The notes below the pieces were generated by a model, which worked only from the letters and a program-made list of their open reading frames with translations, made no database searches and was not told the origin of the DNA. From a virus, in IMG/VR virus record IMGVR_UViG_3300025620_000050, positions 1-23,550 of that record: 23,550 nt of DNA; one strand, written 5' to 3'. The translations under genes and the position numbers were made by a program. This document shows, piece by piece, positions 7,595-17,000 of this stretch (positions are counted from its first letter, which is position 1; every line of letters begins with the position of its first letter).

Positions 7595-10500
7595 TTACCA
7601 AGTCCCGATTGCGACTCTCTTCCATGTATTAGTTGCAGTACATATGTAAATATAGTTAGTATCCCATACAATTTGTCCTGCTGTTCCTGCAGCAGTAGCT
7701 GACGCAGGTGTCTCATTAGGAATAACAAGATCCCCATCAATAGTTGTAGTACAAGTACCAACCCCGCCACCAATATTGATATTAGTAGTAGAGCCAGAAG
7801 CGCCCGCATTACCAATATTAACAGTATTAGTTTTACCGCTCGCAGTAGCACCCGCACTAATTTTTATAGTTTGAGTATCAGTACTTCGACCAAATTCAAA
7901 CACTCCCGTACTAGAAGTCCCGCCTACCTTAACCGTACCTCCAACAGTACTGAAAGCAACATTACCGCTGGCGGTCAGCCCTGATTGAGAGACAATAGAA
8001 CTTGCAGTTCTGAGTCTGCCGGAAATATATACGTCTTTTTCAAACGTTGCGTTTTTATATACGCCTAAGTTTCCTGTAACTTGAGTAGATCCTGAGGATT
8101 CTATAACAGTACCTGGGTTATTTACAGTATACTGAACAACATTATCGTCTGTTAGGCCCACAATAATTGCGACGTTCGCAGCCTGATTAAGGTAGATACC
8201 TGTAGGGCTTAGCTCTTCATTTGCTGTATTAGCGAAACCTGCAAACGACATAGTTGTAATATCGAAAGCTGTAGCAAGAGCGAAACTAATAATATTTCCT
8301 CTATCTCTACAGGCAATGTGTGCTGTTTTACCGTCTACAGAGAACTCAATAGCCTGTACTAGAGTAATCTCATCCATCATCTCTAGGCTATCTTTAAAGG
8401 TATCGAATTGAACCTCAGCATCTGGCGCGACAGCAATAGTACCACTAGATACTCCGATGCCTGCAATATCATATGCACTGCTGAGATCATAGGAATAAAT
8501 AATATCCTTGCCATTGGCACCCGCCTTACTAGAGCCTACAAGTATAATTTTTGTCCCGTCTGCATTGAATCTAAACCCTGTAGGATTAGTGTCTACGTTG
8601 TCAGAGAAATCACGAGTAACTACAGCGGAACTCGAGAGAGTTGTTATGTCCCAATTTGTACCAACTGTATAATATCTTAGCTGATCAGAGCCTCCGTCAA
8701 GAGTCCAGAGTTTGCTGCCGTCTGCGCTAAATACGAGATCTTGAGGGTTGCCACCATGGGCGACATTGGCCTGCCCTACATGAGCAACTGTGCTGGAAAG
8801 ATCGTAGGCAGAAGATACACTATATTGCTGAACCCTGTCGCTTTGTGTACCTATAACATACAACTTTGTGCCGCTGTCTCCAAAGATAGCACCGCCAGGA
8901 TTAGTCTCCTGCCCCGCTGTACTAAACTCTTTACCTGTGTACTCCCAGTTTACAGCTGTTTTATTCGTGTCTTCTCTAATAATACTAGAGCCAGTCTTAA
9001 ATTGAGTAGCTTTTGCTGTGCCTACAACATCAAGAGCTTCTTGCGGACTTGAAGTGTTAATACCAACACGATTCTGGTCAGCATCTGTTTTTAGAAGATT
9101 AGTGCTGCCATCATCTTGAAAAACTATAAAGTCTCCGTTTGTGCTAAACTTAAATGTGGCTTTAGCATCCGCAGGAGTCTTATTCCTGTAGAAAGTCATT
9201 GCTCCAAAATCGGAACCGCTTCCGAAGGAGCTTATATAGCTATTACCGCCTTGGTGACTGATCTTAAACTGCTCATTGCCATCACTATCGTTCATAAGAA
9301 GTATAGGGTTGTCGTCGAGTACAGTAAGACTGGTAAACTTACCCGTACTAGGAGTAGCAGCTCCGATAGTTGCACCATCAACCGTACCACCGTTAATATC
9401 TGGCGAATTGATAGCAGGAGTATTTAGTGTTTTATTATTTAGTGATAGTGTATTGCTTGCTGTAGCCACGACTGCTGTATCAACGGCTACGGTTACCGCA
9501 CCACTAGTACCACCACCAATCAATCCATTACCAGTAATAACATTAGTAATGTCACCTTGGATGTTAGCGGTTTGATCAGCTACGTACGCTTTTACAGATT
9601 GTTGAGAAGGTGCACGAGTGGCACTATTAGTACTAAACCCATCTTCGTCTATAATATTATTTGCGATTCGAGCATCTGCACGAGTATTTGTGAAGTACAG
9701 ATTTGAACCTTCTGAAAGGTCTGTTGTAGTGGCTGCTGCTATACGAGCATCTGCACGAGCATTTGTAAAGTAAAGATTTGAACCTTCTGAAAGGTCTCCA
9801 GTGTCTGCGGCCTGTATACGAGCATCTGCACGAGCATTTGTAAAGTAAAGATTTGAACCTTCTGAAAGGTCTCCAGTGTCTGCGGCCTGTATACGAGCGT
9901 CTGCACGAGCATTTGTAAAGTACAGATTAGTACTACCTTCGGTAATTTCGTCTGTGTTATCTTTGCCTGCAACTTGTGAATCTACATATGCTTTAATCGA
10001 CTCAGAAGTAGAAAGAGTAGTAGCACTTGCACCAGACATATCGTCGGCATCAAGAATATCTGTAATTGCTACAGCACCAGTACCGGACAAGGAGTCAAAC
10101 TCAACTAGTCCAGTTACGTCGATACCGTTAGAGGTAGTCTCGAACTTTTTACCGTAGTTGTGGTATAGGTTAATCGCACCACCTGGTACAAACGTGGCAG
10201 AGAGTGCGAGATTATTCGAGGTACTTCCAAGCGTAATACTTGGGCCGTCCGTCTGAATAAATAAAGTGCCTGCGCCTGTGTCTCGAATATAGCTCTCATT
10301 AGATACATGGAAGATTTCCATATCTGTATCCTGCAAGCTTGTTGATGCTCCAAAACCAAGTATACTACCATCGTGCACTTTTAGAGTGTTTGCATTGCCC
10401 TGCCAGCGAATATTTCCGCCATTAGTACCTTGCATAGTAAAGAAGTCCGTAGCAACACCATTGCTAGCGTTCATCTTCTCAGAGTCCACTTCTGCAAGAG

Positions 10501-10666
10501 CAGCCTGTACATTTGTAGCGGCAATGCCTCCAGTAGGAGTAAAAGTTACACCTGTCGCAGTGGTAGAGGCAGCAGCAGAAAGGGTATCACCTACGAGGGT
10601 GATAGGAGTTTCTGTAATACTTACCCCATTAACAACTTCTGTAATTTCTAAAGTAATCTTTGACAT
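7595..10666 (-). CDS. Tail fibre protein with tandem repeats and a beta-propeller-like domain
   Basis: This protein of 1023 residues is read from 10666 down. The N-terminal part contains GIAATNVQAALAEVDSEK (about 48-65), a motif very common at the base of phage tail fibres. Residues about 240-335 hold four 25-residue repeats around NLYFTNARADARI. The middle includes a VGINTSSPQEALDVVGTAKA segment typical of phage fibres. Residues about 575-850 contain about five blade-like repeats with the forms DGTKLYV and AYDLSS/NWDITT/AYDIAG, which suggests a beta-propeller. The C-terminus ends in a GTAGQIVWDTNYIYICTATN stretch and WKRVAIGTW, a widespread marine phage fibre ending. It most likely binds the host surface. 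No S74 autoprotease was seen. Its ATG shares one base with the upstream stop (TAATG), with GGAGG ten bases upstream. Receptor specificity cannot be read. Confidence 0.9.
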   Translation of the reverse strand: MSKITLEITEVVNGVSITETPITLVGDTLSAAASTTATGVTFTPTGGIAATNVQAALAEVDSEKMNASNGVATDFFTMQGTNGGNIRWQGNANTLKVHDGSILGFGASTSLQDTDMEIFHVSNESYIRDTGAGTLFIQTDGPSITLGSTSNNLALSATFVPGGAINLYHNYGKKFETTSNGIDVTGLVEFDSLSGTGAVAITDILDADDMSGASATTLSTSESIKAYVDSQVAGKDNTDEITEGSTNLYFTNARADARIQAADTGDLSEGSNLYFTNARADARIQAADTGDLSEGSNLYFTNARADARIAAATTTDLSEGSNLYFTNTRADARIANNIIDEDGFSTNSATRAPSQQSVKAYVADQTANIQGDITNVITGNGLIGGGTSGAVTVAVDTAVVATASNTLSLNNKTLNTPAINSPDINGGTVDGATIGAATPSTGKFTSLTVLDDNPILLMNDSDGNEQFKISHQGGNSYISSFGSGSDFGAMTFYRNKTPADAKATFKFSTNGDFIVFQDDGSTNLLKTDADQNRVGINTSSPQEALDVVGTAKATQFKTGSSIIREDTNKTAVNWEYTGKEFSTAGQETNPGGAIFGDSGTKLYVIGTQSDRVQQYSVSSAYDLSSTVAHVGQANVAHGGNPQDLVFSADGSKLWTLDGGSDQLRYYTVGTNWDITTLSSSAVVTRDFSDNVDTNPTGFRFNADGTKIILVGSSKAGANGKDIIYSYDLSSAYDIAGIGVSSGTIAVAPDAEVQFDTFKDSLEMMDEITLVQAIEFSVDGKTAHIACRDRGNIISFALATAFDITTMSFAGFANTANEELSPTGIYLNQAANVAIIVGLTDDNVVQYTVNNPGTVIESSGSTQVTGNLGVYKNATFEKDVYISGRLRTASSIVSQSGLTASGNVAFSTVGGTVKVGGTSSTGVFEFGRSTDTQTIKISAGATASGKTNTVNIGNAGASGSTTNINIGGGVGTCTTTIDGDLVIPNETPASATAAGTAGQIVWDTNYIYICTATNTWKRVAIGTW
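9668..9945 (-). repeat. Four tandem 75-bp repeats inside the tail fibre gene
   Basis: The string AGC(A/G)TCTGCA recurs at 9671, 9746, 9821 and 9896, an exact 75-base period that keeps the reading frame (25 codons). Each unit encodes NLYFTNARADARI plus a linker such as QAADTGDLSEGS. The two units beginning at 9746 and 9821 are nearly identical at DNA level across the fibre repeat and linker, which points to recent duplication or gene conversion. The outer units are more diverged. Such units form repeated segments of the fibre shaft in many marine phages. Confidence 0.93.
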
Positions 10667-11001
10667 TAACGAGTGACCTCCTGCGTAACAGTAACAGTGC
10701 CTTCGAGAAGGCGAGTTACGATACCTGAATCTACAAGCTCCAAGTCATAGTAATAGCGTCCTGCTGCAATTGCAGAGGTTTCGCTGTTTGATAACTTAGC
10801 TGTGATTTTTCCTGTGACACTGCCGTCTTCTACGAGGCAAGTGAAAGTTTCCGTAAGTGTGGAAGAGTCTTTGGTTGGTCTAAGTTGCGCTCGCGCAGTA
10901 TCACCGGAAAGACTCTTAGCTGTTCCTGACTCCTTTACGATAAATTCCAGGGCAAAGTCGGTCCCTTGGTCGATGATTAGGTTATAGCGTGCTGCGCTCA
11001 T
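10666..11001 (-). CDS. Small Ig-like tail accessory protein (BppU N-terminal-like)
   Basis: This 111-residue, beta-rich protein begins with RYNLIIDQGTDFALEF, continues with a TARAQLRPTKDS turn, and ends in AAGRYYYDLELVDSG and a VTRLLEGTVTVTQEVTR strand pair. Proteins of this form occur next to tail fibre or baseplate genes in many phages and resemble the N-terminal beta-sandwich of the lactococcal phage upper baseplate protein BppU. A role in attaching the fibre to the tail tip is plausible but inferred. It is the first gene after the strong promoter at 11022-11050. GGAGG (11013-11009) lies seven bases before its ATG, and its stop overlaps the fibre start by one base. It and the fibre form a two-gene unit. 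Confidence 0.82.
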   Translation of the reverse strand: MSAARYNLIIDQGTDFALEFIVKESGTAKSLSGDTARAQLRPTKDSSTLTETFTCLVEDGSVTGKITAKLSNSETSAIAAGRYYYDLELVDSGIVTRLLEGTVTVTQEVTR

Positions 11002-11021
11002 ATGATTTCCTCCATTACAGA

Positions 11022-11050
11022 ATTATAACTAAGTTGACATTCTATGTCAA
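11022..11050 (-). promoter_or_regulatory. Perfect-consensus sigma70 promoter for the accessory protein and tail fibre
   Basis: On the - strand, TTGACA (11050-11045) and TATAAT (11027-11022) are separated by exactly 17 bases. All twelve box positions match the bacterial housekeeping consensus. The expected transcription start is near 11015, a few bases before the GGAGG of the 111-residue gene, giving a very short leader. It lies in the only real gap of the tail operon, just after the J-like gene, so it would give the receptor-binding genes expression independent of the upstream structural genes. Recognition by host RNA polymerase with the main sigma factor is inferred. Confidence 0.85.
11034..11050. 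promoter_or_regulatory. 17-bp palindrome overlapping the -35 box, operator candidate
   Basis: TTGACAT-TCT-ATGTCAA is a perfect inverted repeat with 7-bp arms and a 3-base centre. One arm contains the -35 box of the promoter at 11022-11050. A dimeric repressor or activator bound here would block or touch RNA polymerase directly. No regulator gene is visible in the window. I saw no second copy of the full palindrome in the other intergenic gaps. Confidence 0.55.
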
Positions 11051-11061
11051 GGTTTATTTTT

Positions 11062-11086
11062 GAGAACCCCTCTATGAGAGGTTCCC
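11062..11086 (-). other. Hairpin across the stop codon of the J-like tail gene
   Basis: In the - strand RNA, GAACCUCUC and GAGGGGUUC pair around an AUA loop, with a further G-U and G-C pair outside. The stem is about 11 bp with two wobble pairs. The TAG stop of the J-like gene (11074-11072) lies in and beside the loop. The sequence after it on the - strand is A-rich, not U-rich, so it is not a standard terminator. It might stabilise the 3' end of the mRNA or weakly stop transcription. Read on the + strand it is followed by TATTTTT, but the stem then has two mismatches. Confidence 0.35.
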
Positions 11087-14000
11087 TATTTTTACTCGCG
11101 GTGTGCTTTCCGTACCGCTATAGATTTCGATAACATCATTCACTATCTCAAGTCGAGAAGTGTTTGTAGAAGATGTACTCTTTAATGTGAAGTCTCCATG
11201 ATTTTTTATAGAGAGGTTCGTACCGTCAAACTTAATAAAATCATTATTATCTCCAAGAGCAAACTTAGCTTTGTGATCGACAACCTCGCCATTGCCCTCC
11301 CAGCCTAAAAAGAATCCATTAGTACCGCTGCTGAAAGTACTCTTTCCTGCGGAGTATATTTTACCTTTGTTGGAACTACTCTGGGTAGTACCAGAAGTAC
11401 CTAACACCATACTACTCTCTACCAACAATGTCTTCGTTCTCACATCATTCGCATTAACTGCATTGGCAGAAAGTGTTCCGTCAACGATCATACTTCCGTA
11501 GACTTTCTCCGCTACTAGAGTACTCCAAAAATTATGGTCTCTTGCGGTAGCACCTAGTGCAGCTGCTTCTGCCTCAGTTATGTGAGGTCCAATATATATG
11601 CGCTCACCTGCTATATACGTATCACCCATATAGGGATCGCCGGTGGCATCCTCTACCACTTCAATTCTGAAACGGTCTCCGTTACGAAGCCTTTTTACTC
11701 CATCAGCGTCAGGAGTAACGAGAGTGGAGGCTATTTTTATGGCGGAAGTCGAGGTGCTGTTTGCCATTTCTGTATGCCCAATATGTACGTTTACCCCTCC
11801 GCCACACCAATCTCGTGTACGTCCGAATGTAAGTGCAGCCGGGACAGTCCCTGGGGTGGTTATCGTAGAGTGTTGGTACTCAGTAAATGTATCGCCCCCT
11901 GAAGTAGTCTCAGTAGGAGTTCCTGTAATAGAAAGCGTAAGATTACCAATATCGCGAAGCCCGGGGATTTTTTCAATTGAATAACGTACCGCACCAATTG
12001 TAACATTTTGATCGTCTTCAATAGCTACATCAAACTCTATAATATTTTGGTCAGTATTAGCATTATAGAAAGTGCCAGTTAGCGTCAAAGAGGCAGACCC
12101 CAGTTGTACCGCAAATCTAGAGCCGCCGGTTATTTCGGTAACGGTTCCCCAGTGCCAAGTACCACTAGCAGGAGAGTTACCTCCATCGTATGGCATATTA
12201 CTGCCGTTCTTTACTATCTTAACAACAGAAGCAAACTGCTCTGCCGCAGGTACAGCACCCGTAGAAAGTGCACGTAGTTTCTGCCCCATGTTAGTAGCAG
12301 TTACAGTAAATGTATTGCCTGGTATGCCCTGATTACCATCACTTGTAATTCTGTTACCTGTAAATGTAACCTCGGCCGTAGCAAAATACTCTGACCCTAG
12401 ATACGTATCTCTGAAGGTTACTCTAACTGTCCCTGGTGTCGCGGTAAAGGCATTTGGAGGAGTAAACACCAAGTCTGCATCAGTACTGAAATCCTGTAAC
12501 AAAGTCGTTGAACCTACACCAGTTACTTGTTCGAATTTATAGGCAGCAGTGCCTAATCCGTTAATGCCTTGTGCAGTAATAGTCGCAGTTGCATTGTAGT
12601 TAGAGTCTATACCAGTACCGTCTGTTTCATAAGTGAAACTAGTACCAGGCTCGACTCTTAAATCTACGCCTCTTAATACGTTTGCAGCCAGGTTTGTGCC
12701 TTCTATACCCGCTACCGTTGCAGGTTCGAACACAGAAAACTGTCGTCTGGATACAGCACCTGCGATATTCTGTACAGGCGCATCAACAGCATAACGTATC
12801 CAATAGTATCTTGTAGTATTACTCTGTGAGACCTCTGTTACAGGGTCGGTAAAAGTACTAGTATCAAGTCTGCCTGCTAGTAAAGTAGCTCTAAAAGTAA
12901 TAGTTTGGTCGTTTGTCCAAGTAAAGGGGCTACTAAGAGTTATGACATTACCATTAACTGCGGTGACTTCGATAGTTTGATTGATTTCTCGCATCTGCCC
13001 AGTACCTGAAAAAGTTCCGGTGCTGCTTGGTACTACTAAGTCCCCTACACCAAAGTTAGTCTCAGAGCCTGCATCCAAGGCGGCCCAGTTGGTGTCTCCT
13101 ACAACCGAGATTTCATATACCGCAATAGGGTAGGAGTCTCCACTAGCTATAGTTTTAATACTAGTGCCGTTAGCCAGAGTGGTTCCTACTGCAACATCTG
13201 AAGCGTTATCAACAGTTAGGGAGGTAGACTCTGTTCCTGCACCATTTGCTACAACATCAACTGTTCGTTTATTTTTTGTGCTACTAAATACTTGGACATC
13301 ATGAGTTGCTGGATTGTATCCTGCTCCATGTCTCCAAAGTAGTTTAATACCTCCAATACCTGCTTGCGAGCCTGTTGTTGCAGTTAGACTGTTAGGCGGC
13401 TGCATTTGGTCTAGGACTACTGTGCCTGGTCCTGACTGTTTGTTGGCTACTCCATCTGAGTCTTTTGTTGCATTAACAATATAAGCACCATCAGAGTGTT
13501 CCTCTGCTGTTACGGCTACCTGGCCGTTCTCTAAAAAGTTAAGGTTAGTTATTCTCCACAGCTTATCGTCCCATCCAAATCTCTCGTAGGTTAATGCAAT
13601 AATCTCACCTGCTAGCAGTAATATCCCTGAAGGTCTAGTATTGAATTGAATCTCAAGGCCGTTTCTAGACTCATCAAGAAACTGTTTTATATTGAATCTG
13701 GCGTTAAAGTAATTACTTATGCTAGGAGTGGCAAAGCTGCCTTTCTTAGGCACTCCGTTATCTTCTCTCAAGTAGGTTGAGTTAAAAAAGCTTACGGATC
13801 GTGTTTCGAACCCGTTCTGAGGATCTACTATACTTGCACTAACGCTGTTATAGGTCTTCTTGCTGCCCTTATCTGTCAGCTTTATCTGGCCTACAATATC
13901 TTCTTCTTTGACTTTTTCATATGCTGATAGCGAAGGAGACTTGCTCTTAACACTTAACTGATAAGAGCCGTTGGCGTATCGAAGGATACCGTTAAACTGC

Positions 14001-17000
14001 CTCAACATACCGTTGATATTTTCAAATACAGTATTCGTGGTCTGAATAGTTTGGTTTAACTGGTGTCTGGTTACATTTCTTTGAGCCCTGCTATCCCAGC
14101 CTAGGTATTTCCAATATTTTACATTGTCCGAGTCATATAAGGTATACCCGGAGGCCGTTAAAGATCCTCCACCATCTCTGCTTTTTACAAGAGGGTTGCC
14201 GTCTCCTGCAGTTATGTCTGGATCTCCATCTACTAGTAGTGCACTCACTCCAGACCCTGAGACTATGTTTAGCTGTAGGCCTGTTATGTCACTGCTGGTT
14301 CCTCCAACAAAGTCGGGTAGTGTTCCTCCAGTGCCACTTTTTCTACGTAAACGTGTTACTCCGGAGCTGTCTATCTTCCATACCGCCTGCCCCTCCGCAT
14401 AGTAGTTATAGCTGTCCCACTTTTGTGCAATTTTACCTATAACATCTGTGAAGGTCACTTCTCTATAATCAGCAGTTTTACCTTCTATATTAAAAGAAGC
14501 ACTAACACTCTTAACAGTGCCTTGGAAATGTAAACTACCTCCGAAGCTTCTCTGATATACACTCCCTATACCAGGGATAGCACCAGATATAACTACTATA
14601 ACATCAGAGCGAGTATCACATTGCTGTGCTGCCGCTTTGAATGTAGCCAAATCAATATCCGACTCTTTTAGTCCTTTACCATATCTTTTACTTTGCATAT
14701 AATCTAACAGTTGCATTGCAGGGTTGATACTAACTCTTGCATCTTTTTTAGTTGTAATGCTATATAAATCTGATGCTTTAGGCTCATACCCAGGATCCCA
14801 GGCCTCTCCTACAAAGGCTACAACATCATTAGATGATGTAAGCCACGAAATTATCTCTCTTTCTTGTACATAAGGAACATTTGTAGTAGAGTCAAATCTA
14901 TAAAGAGTTACAGTGGCTCCAACATACTCAAGAGAGTTCGAAGCAGTACTAGCTAAGTTAGGTGTGCCGCCTGAGGGAAATTGTATAGCATTACGTAGAA
15001 GTATTTCATCTACGTCTATCTCGGATATATCTGGTGTAACATCAGAAGGTAGGTTAACTACATCAGAAAGTTGGTTCGATGAGCTGTCGTAATCACCAAA
15101 ACCAAAGGAAGAAGTAGATAAAATACCTCTTGGATTATTACCTTTTCTTAGTCCGAACATAGCCTTTCTTTTAGGCGCAGGGTCATTTACTCCCGGACTA
15201 AGCTCATAAACATCAGGAGCATTCACTGCTAGTTCGAATGCGGAACTTACGTTACTATCAACCACGAATTTGCCCGCAGCTTGAGTAGTTGCAAGATCTG
15301 CGGAAAGTTTAGAGGTAATTGACCCTGTTTTAATTATAGCACTGCCGACGTGCATATGCCACTCGGTACCGCCTTCGCCACTTTGAGTAGACATACGAAG
15401 CTTATAGCCTGTAGGCGTAGGTGAGGTAGCCCATCTAAAACGATGTTGGGTCTCCCCGTCTCCATCAAGGAAAGACCACTTATCTATAATTGTTGTTGTT
15501 ATTTCAGAAAAGCCCTCCCCTGTTAGGTAGACGGTATCCCCTGCATTAAAGTTATTAGGATTCTCGTTGGAAAAAGCGGCACGATGAGAGTAACTACCAT
15601 CATAGTTATAACAGTCTACGTCCCTGCCCCTTACGACGAAGTCCAACGAAGGAAGCTGAAATTCTCCCGCTGCGATTTGATACTCTCCTACACAATATGC
15701 AGTATCTAGAACCCTATGGTTAGGGGTCCAATAAGACGAAGGGTTTCCTTCAAAATAGTCATTCTGAATCTTAAATAATCCACCATCTGCTTTTTCGACG
15801 AGCATATGATTAGCTCTTTGGCTAGAAGTACCTTTATGAAATACTAAAGTACAGTTAATAGGAGTTGTGAATCTATAAGCCTCTTCGTGTTGTATGCCTT
15901 TAAAACCTACCCCTCCCGCATCCATAGTTCGCGTTTCTTGTGTATAGTAATGGCTGCCATAAATGGGCTCGTCCTGAGCACCGTCATTGGCTAGCTTAGC
16001 TTGAAACATATTGCTAAGCCTGCCGGACAGGGAGGGCCTATTAGTAAAAGTAGTGTGCGTATATATACCTACACCCTGCGAAGCAGGTGTGCCAACCAAG
16101 CTATTTCCTGCATCTTGTCTTCCTTTACAAACTACCTCAACATTTTCCTCTTCAGACTGAGAAGAGCGGGCAGCAGAATCCTTTTCGTCCACACAAATAG
16201 TCGACTTGTCGTCAATAATAATATCCAGCACGCCTCCGATGCTTCCCTCACATAAGGCGTATCCTGCGTACACTCTTGTGGTGTTATTCTTTAAGTTATC
16301 AAAAAAGAAAGGGATACTATCAATTTTCTGGACGCCATAAACCACAGGAAGAGCCTGGGCCTTAAGATTTAGTTTCAGATCCACATCTGTTGGTACATCT
16401 ACCTCATACTCTTCTTGTATTGCCTTTTTACTCAGTCCCAGATTCTTCTTTTTATATCTCAGGCGAGTTCTAGTTTCTTTTTTATTATAAGTAGCTATAA
16501 GATTAAGTGCAAGCTCTGAGTGTGCGAAACCCATATCTCCCGCATACTCTTGTCGAAGTAGCATATTTTTATCTGGACGACCTGTAACGTCTAAAGCTCT
16601 GTGCTCAGCGTCTTGGGTTATTCTATTTTGTACTCTTACAAAGTCTCCCCAATGGCTGGAAAGGCTCCATGTCATTACAGTACCCTTTTTCGGGTCTTCG
16701 GTCAGGGCAGCATTAGAAATTATGCCTTTAAATAAAAGCATAGCACCGCCAGAAGTATAAGTAGATCCTGGACCTGTAAAGCCGGGTCTTCCTCCTATAA
16801 TTGCATTCGTATTAGGGTCCATATGTACACGATATATAGTGACTTCTCTATTGATATAATTTGTGTAAGATACATTGCCATTACCTAAAATCAAAGTATT
16901 AAGTTCTTCAGAGATCTGTGAGATAGTATATAGACTAGAGGTGTTTTGAGTATTCCAGGTACCTCCTGCGGTGGTTGCCTTGAGTGTGGTACCTCCACTT

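Noticed and set aside
9668-9945. Regular repeats that could suggest a CRISPR array
   Set aside because: The whole 75-base period is conserved, with no variable spacers, and the reading frame is kept in the fibre gene.
9739-9972. A 77-residue - strand ORF with repeated MLVQMLVYRPQTLETFQ units
   Set aside because: It is an out-of-frame reading of the 75-bp repeats of the tail fibre gene, with no ribosome binding site.
7595-10666. S74-type intramolecular chaperone at the fibre C-terminus
   Set aside because: The VGINTSSP-type segment often accompanies such domains, but the C-terminal residues show a GTAGQI...WKRVAIGTW ending and no S74 protease motif.
11034-11062. A + strand promoter from the other TTGACA of the palindrome
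   Set aside because: At 16-18 bases spacing there is only a T-run with no -10-like hexamer, and the + strand downstream has no gene.
11002-11071. tRNA or small RNA in the intergenic gap
   Set aside because: The 70-base gap is filled by the promoter, palindrome and hairpin. No cloverleaf could be formed there or elsewhere in the short gaps.
11062-11086. Intrinsic terminator for the J-like gene
   Set aside because: The - strand sequence after the stem is A-rich without a U-run. It is kept only as a hairpin of unknown role.
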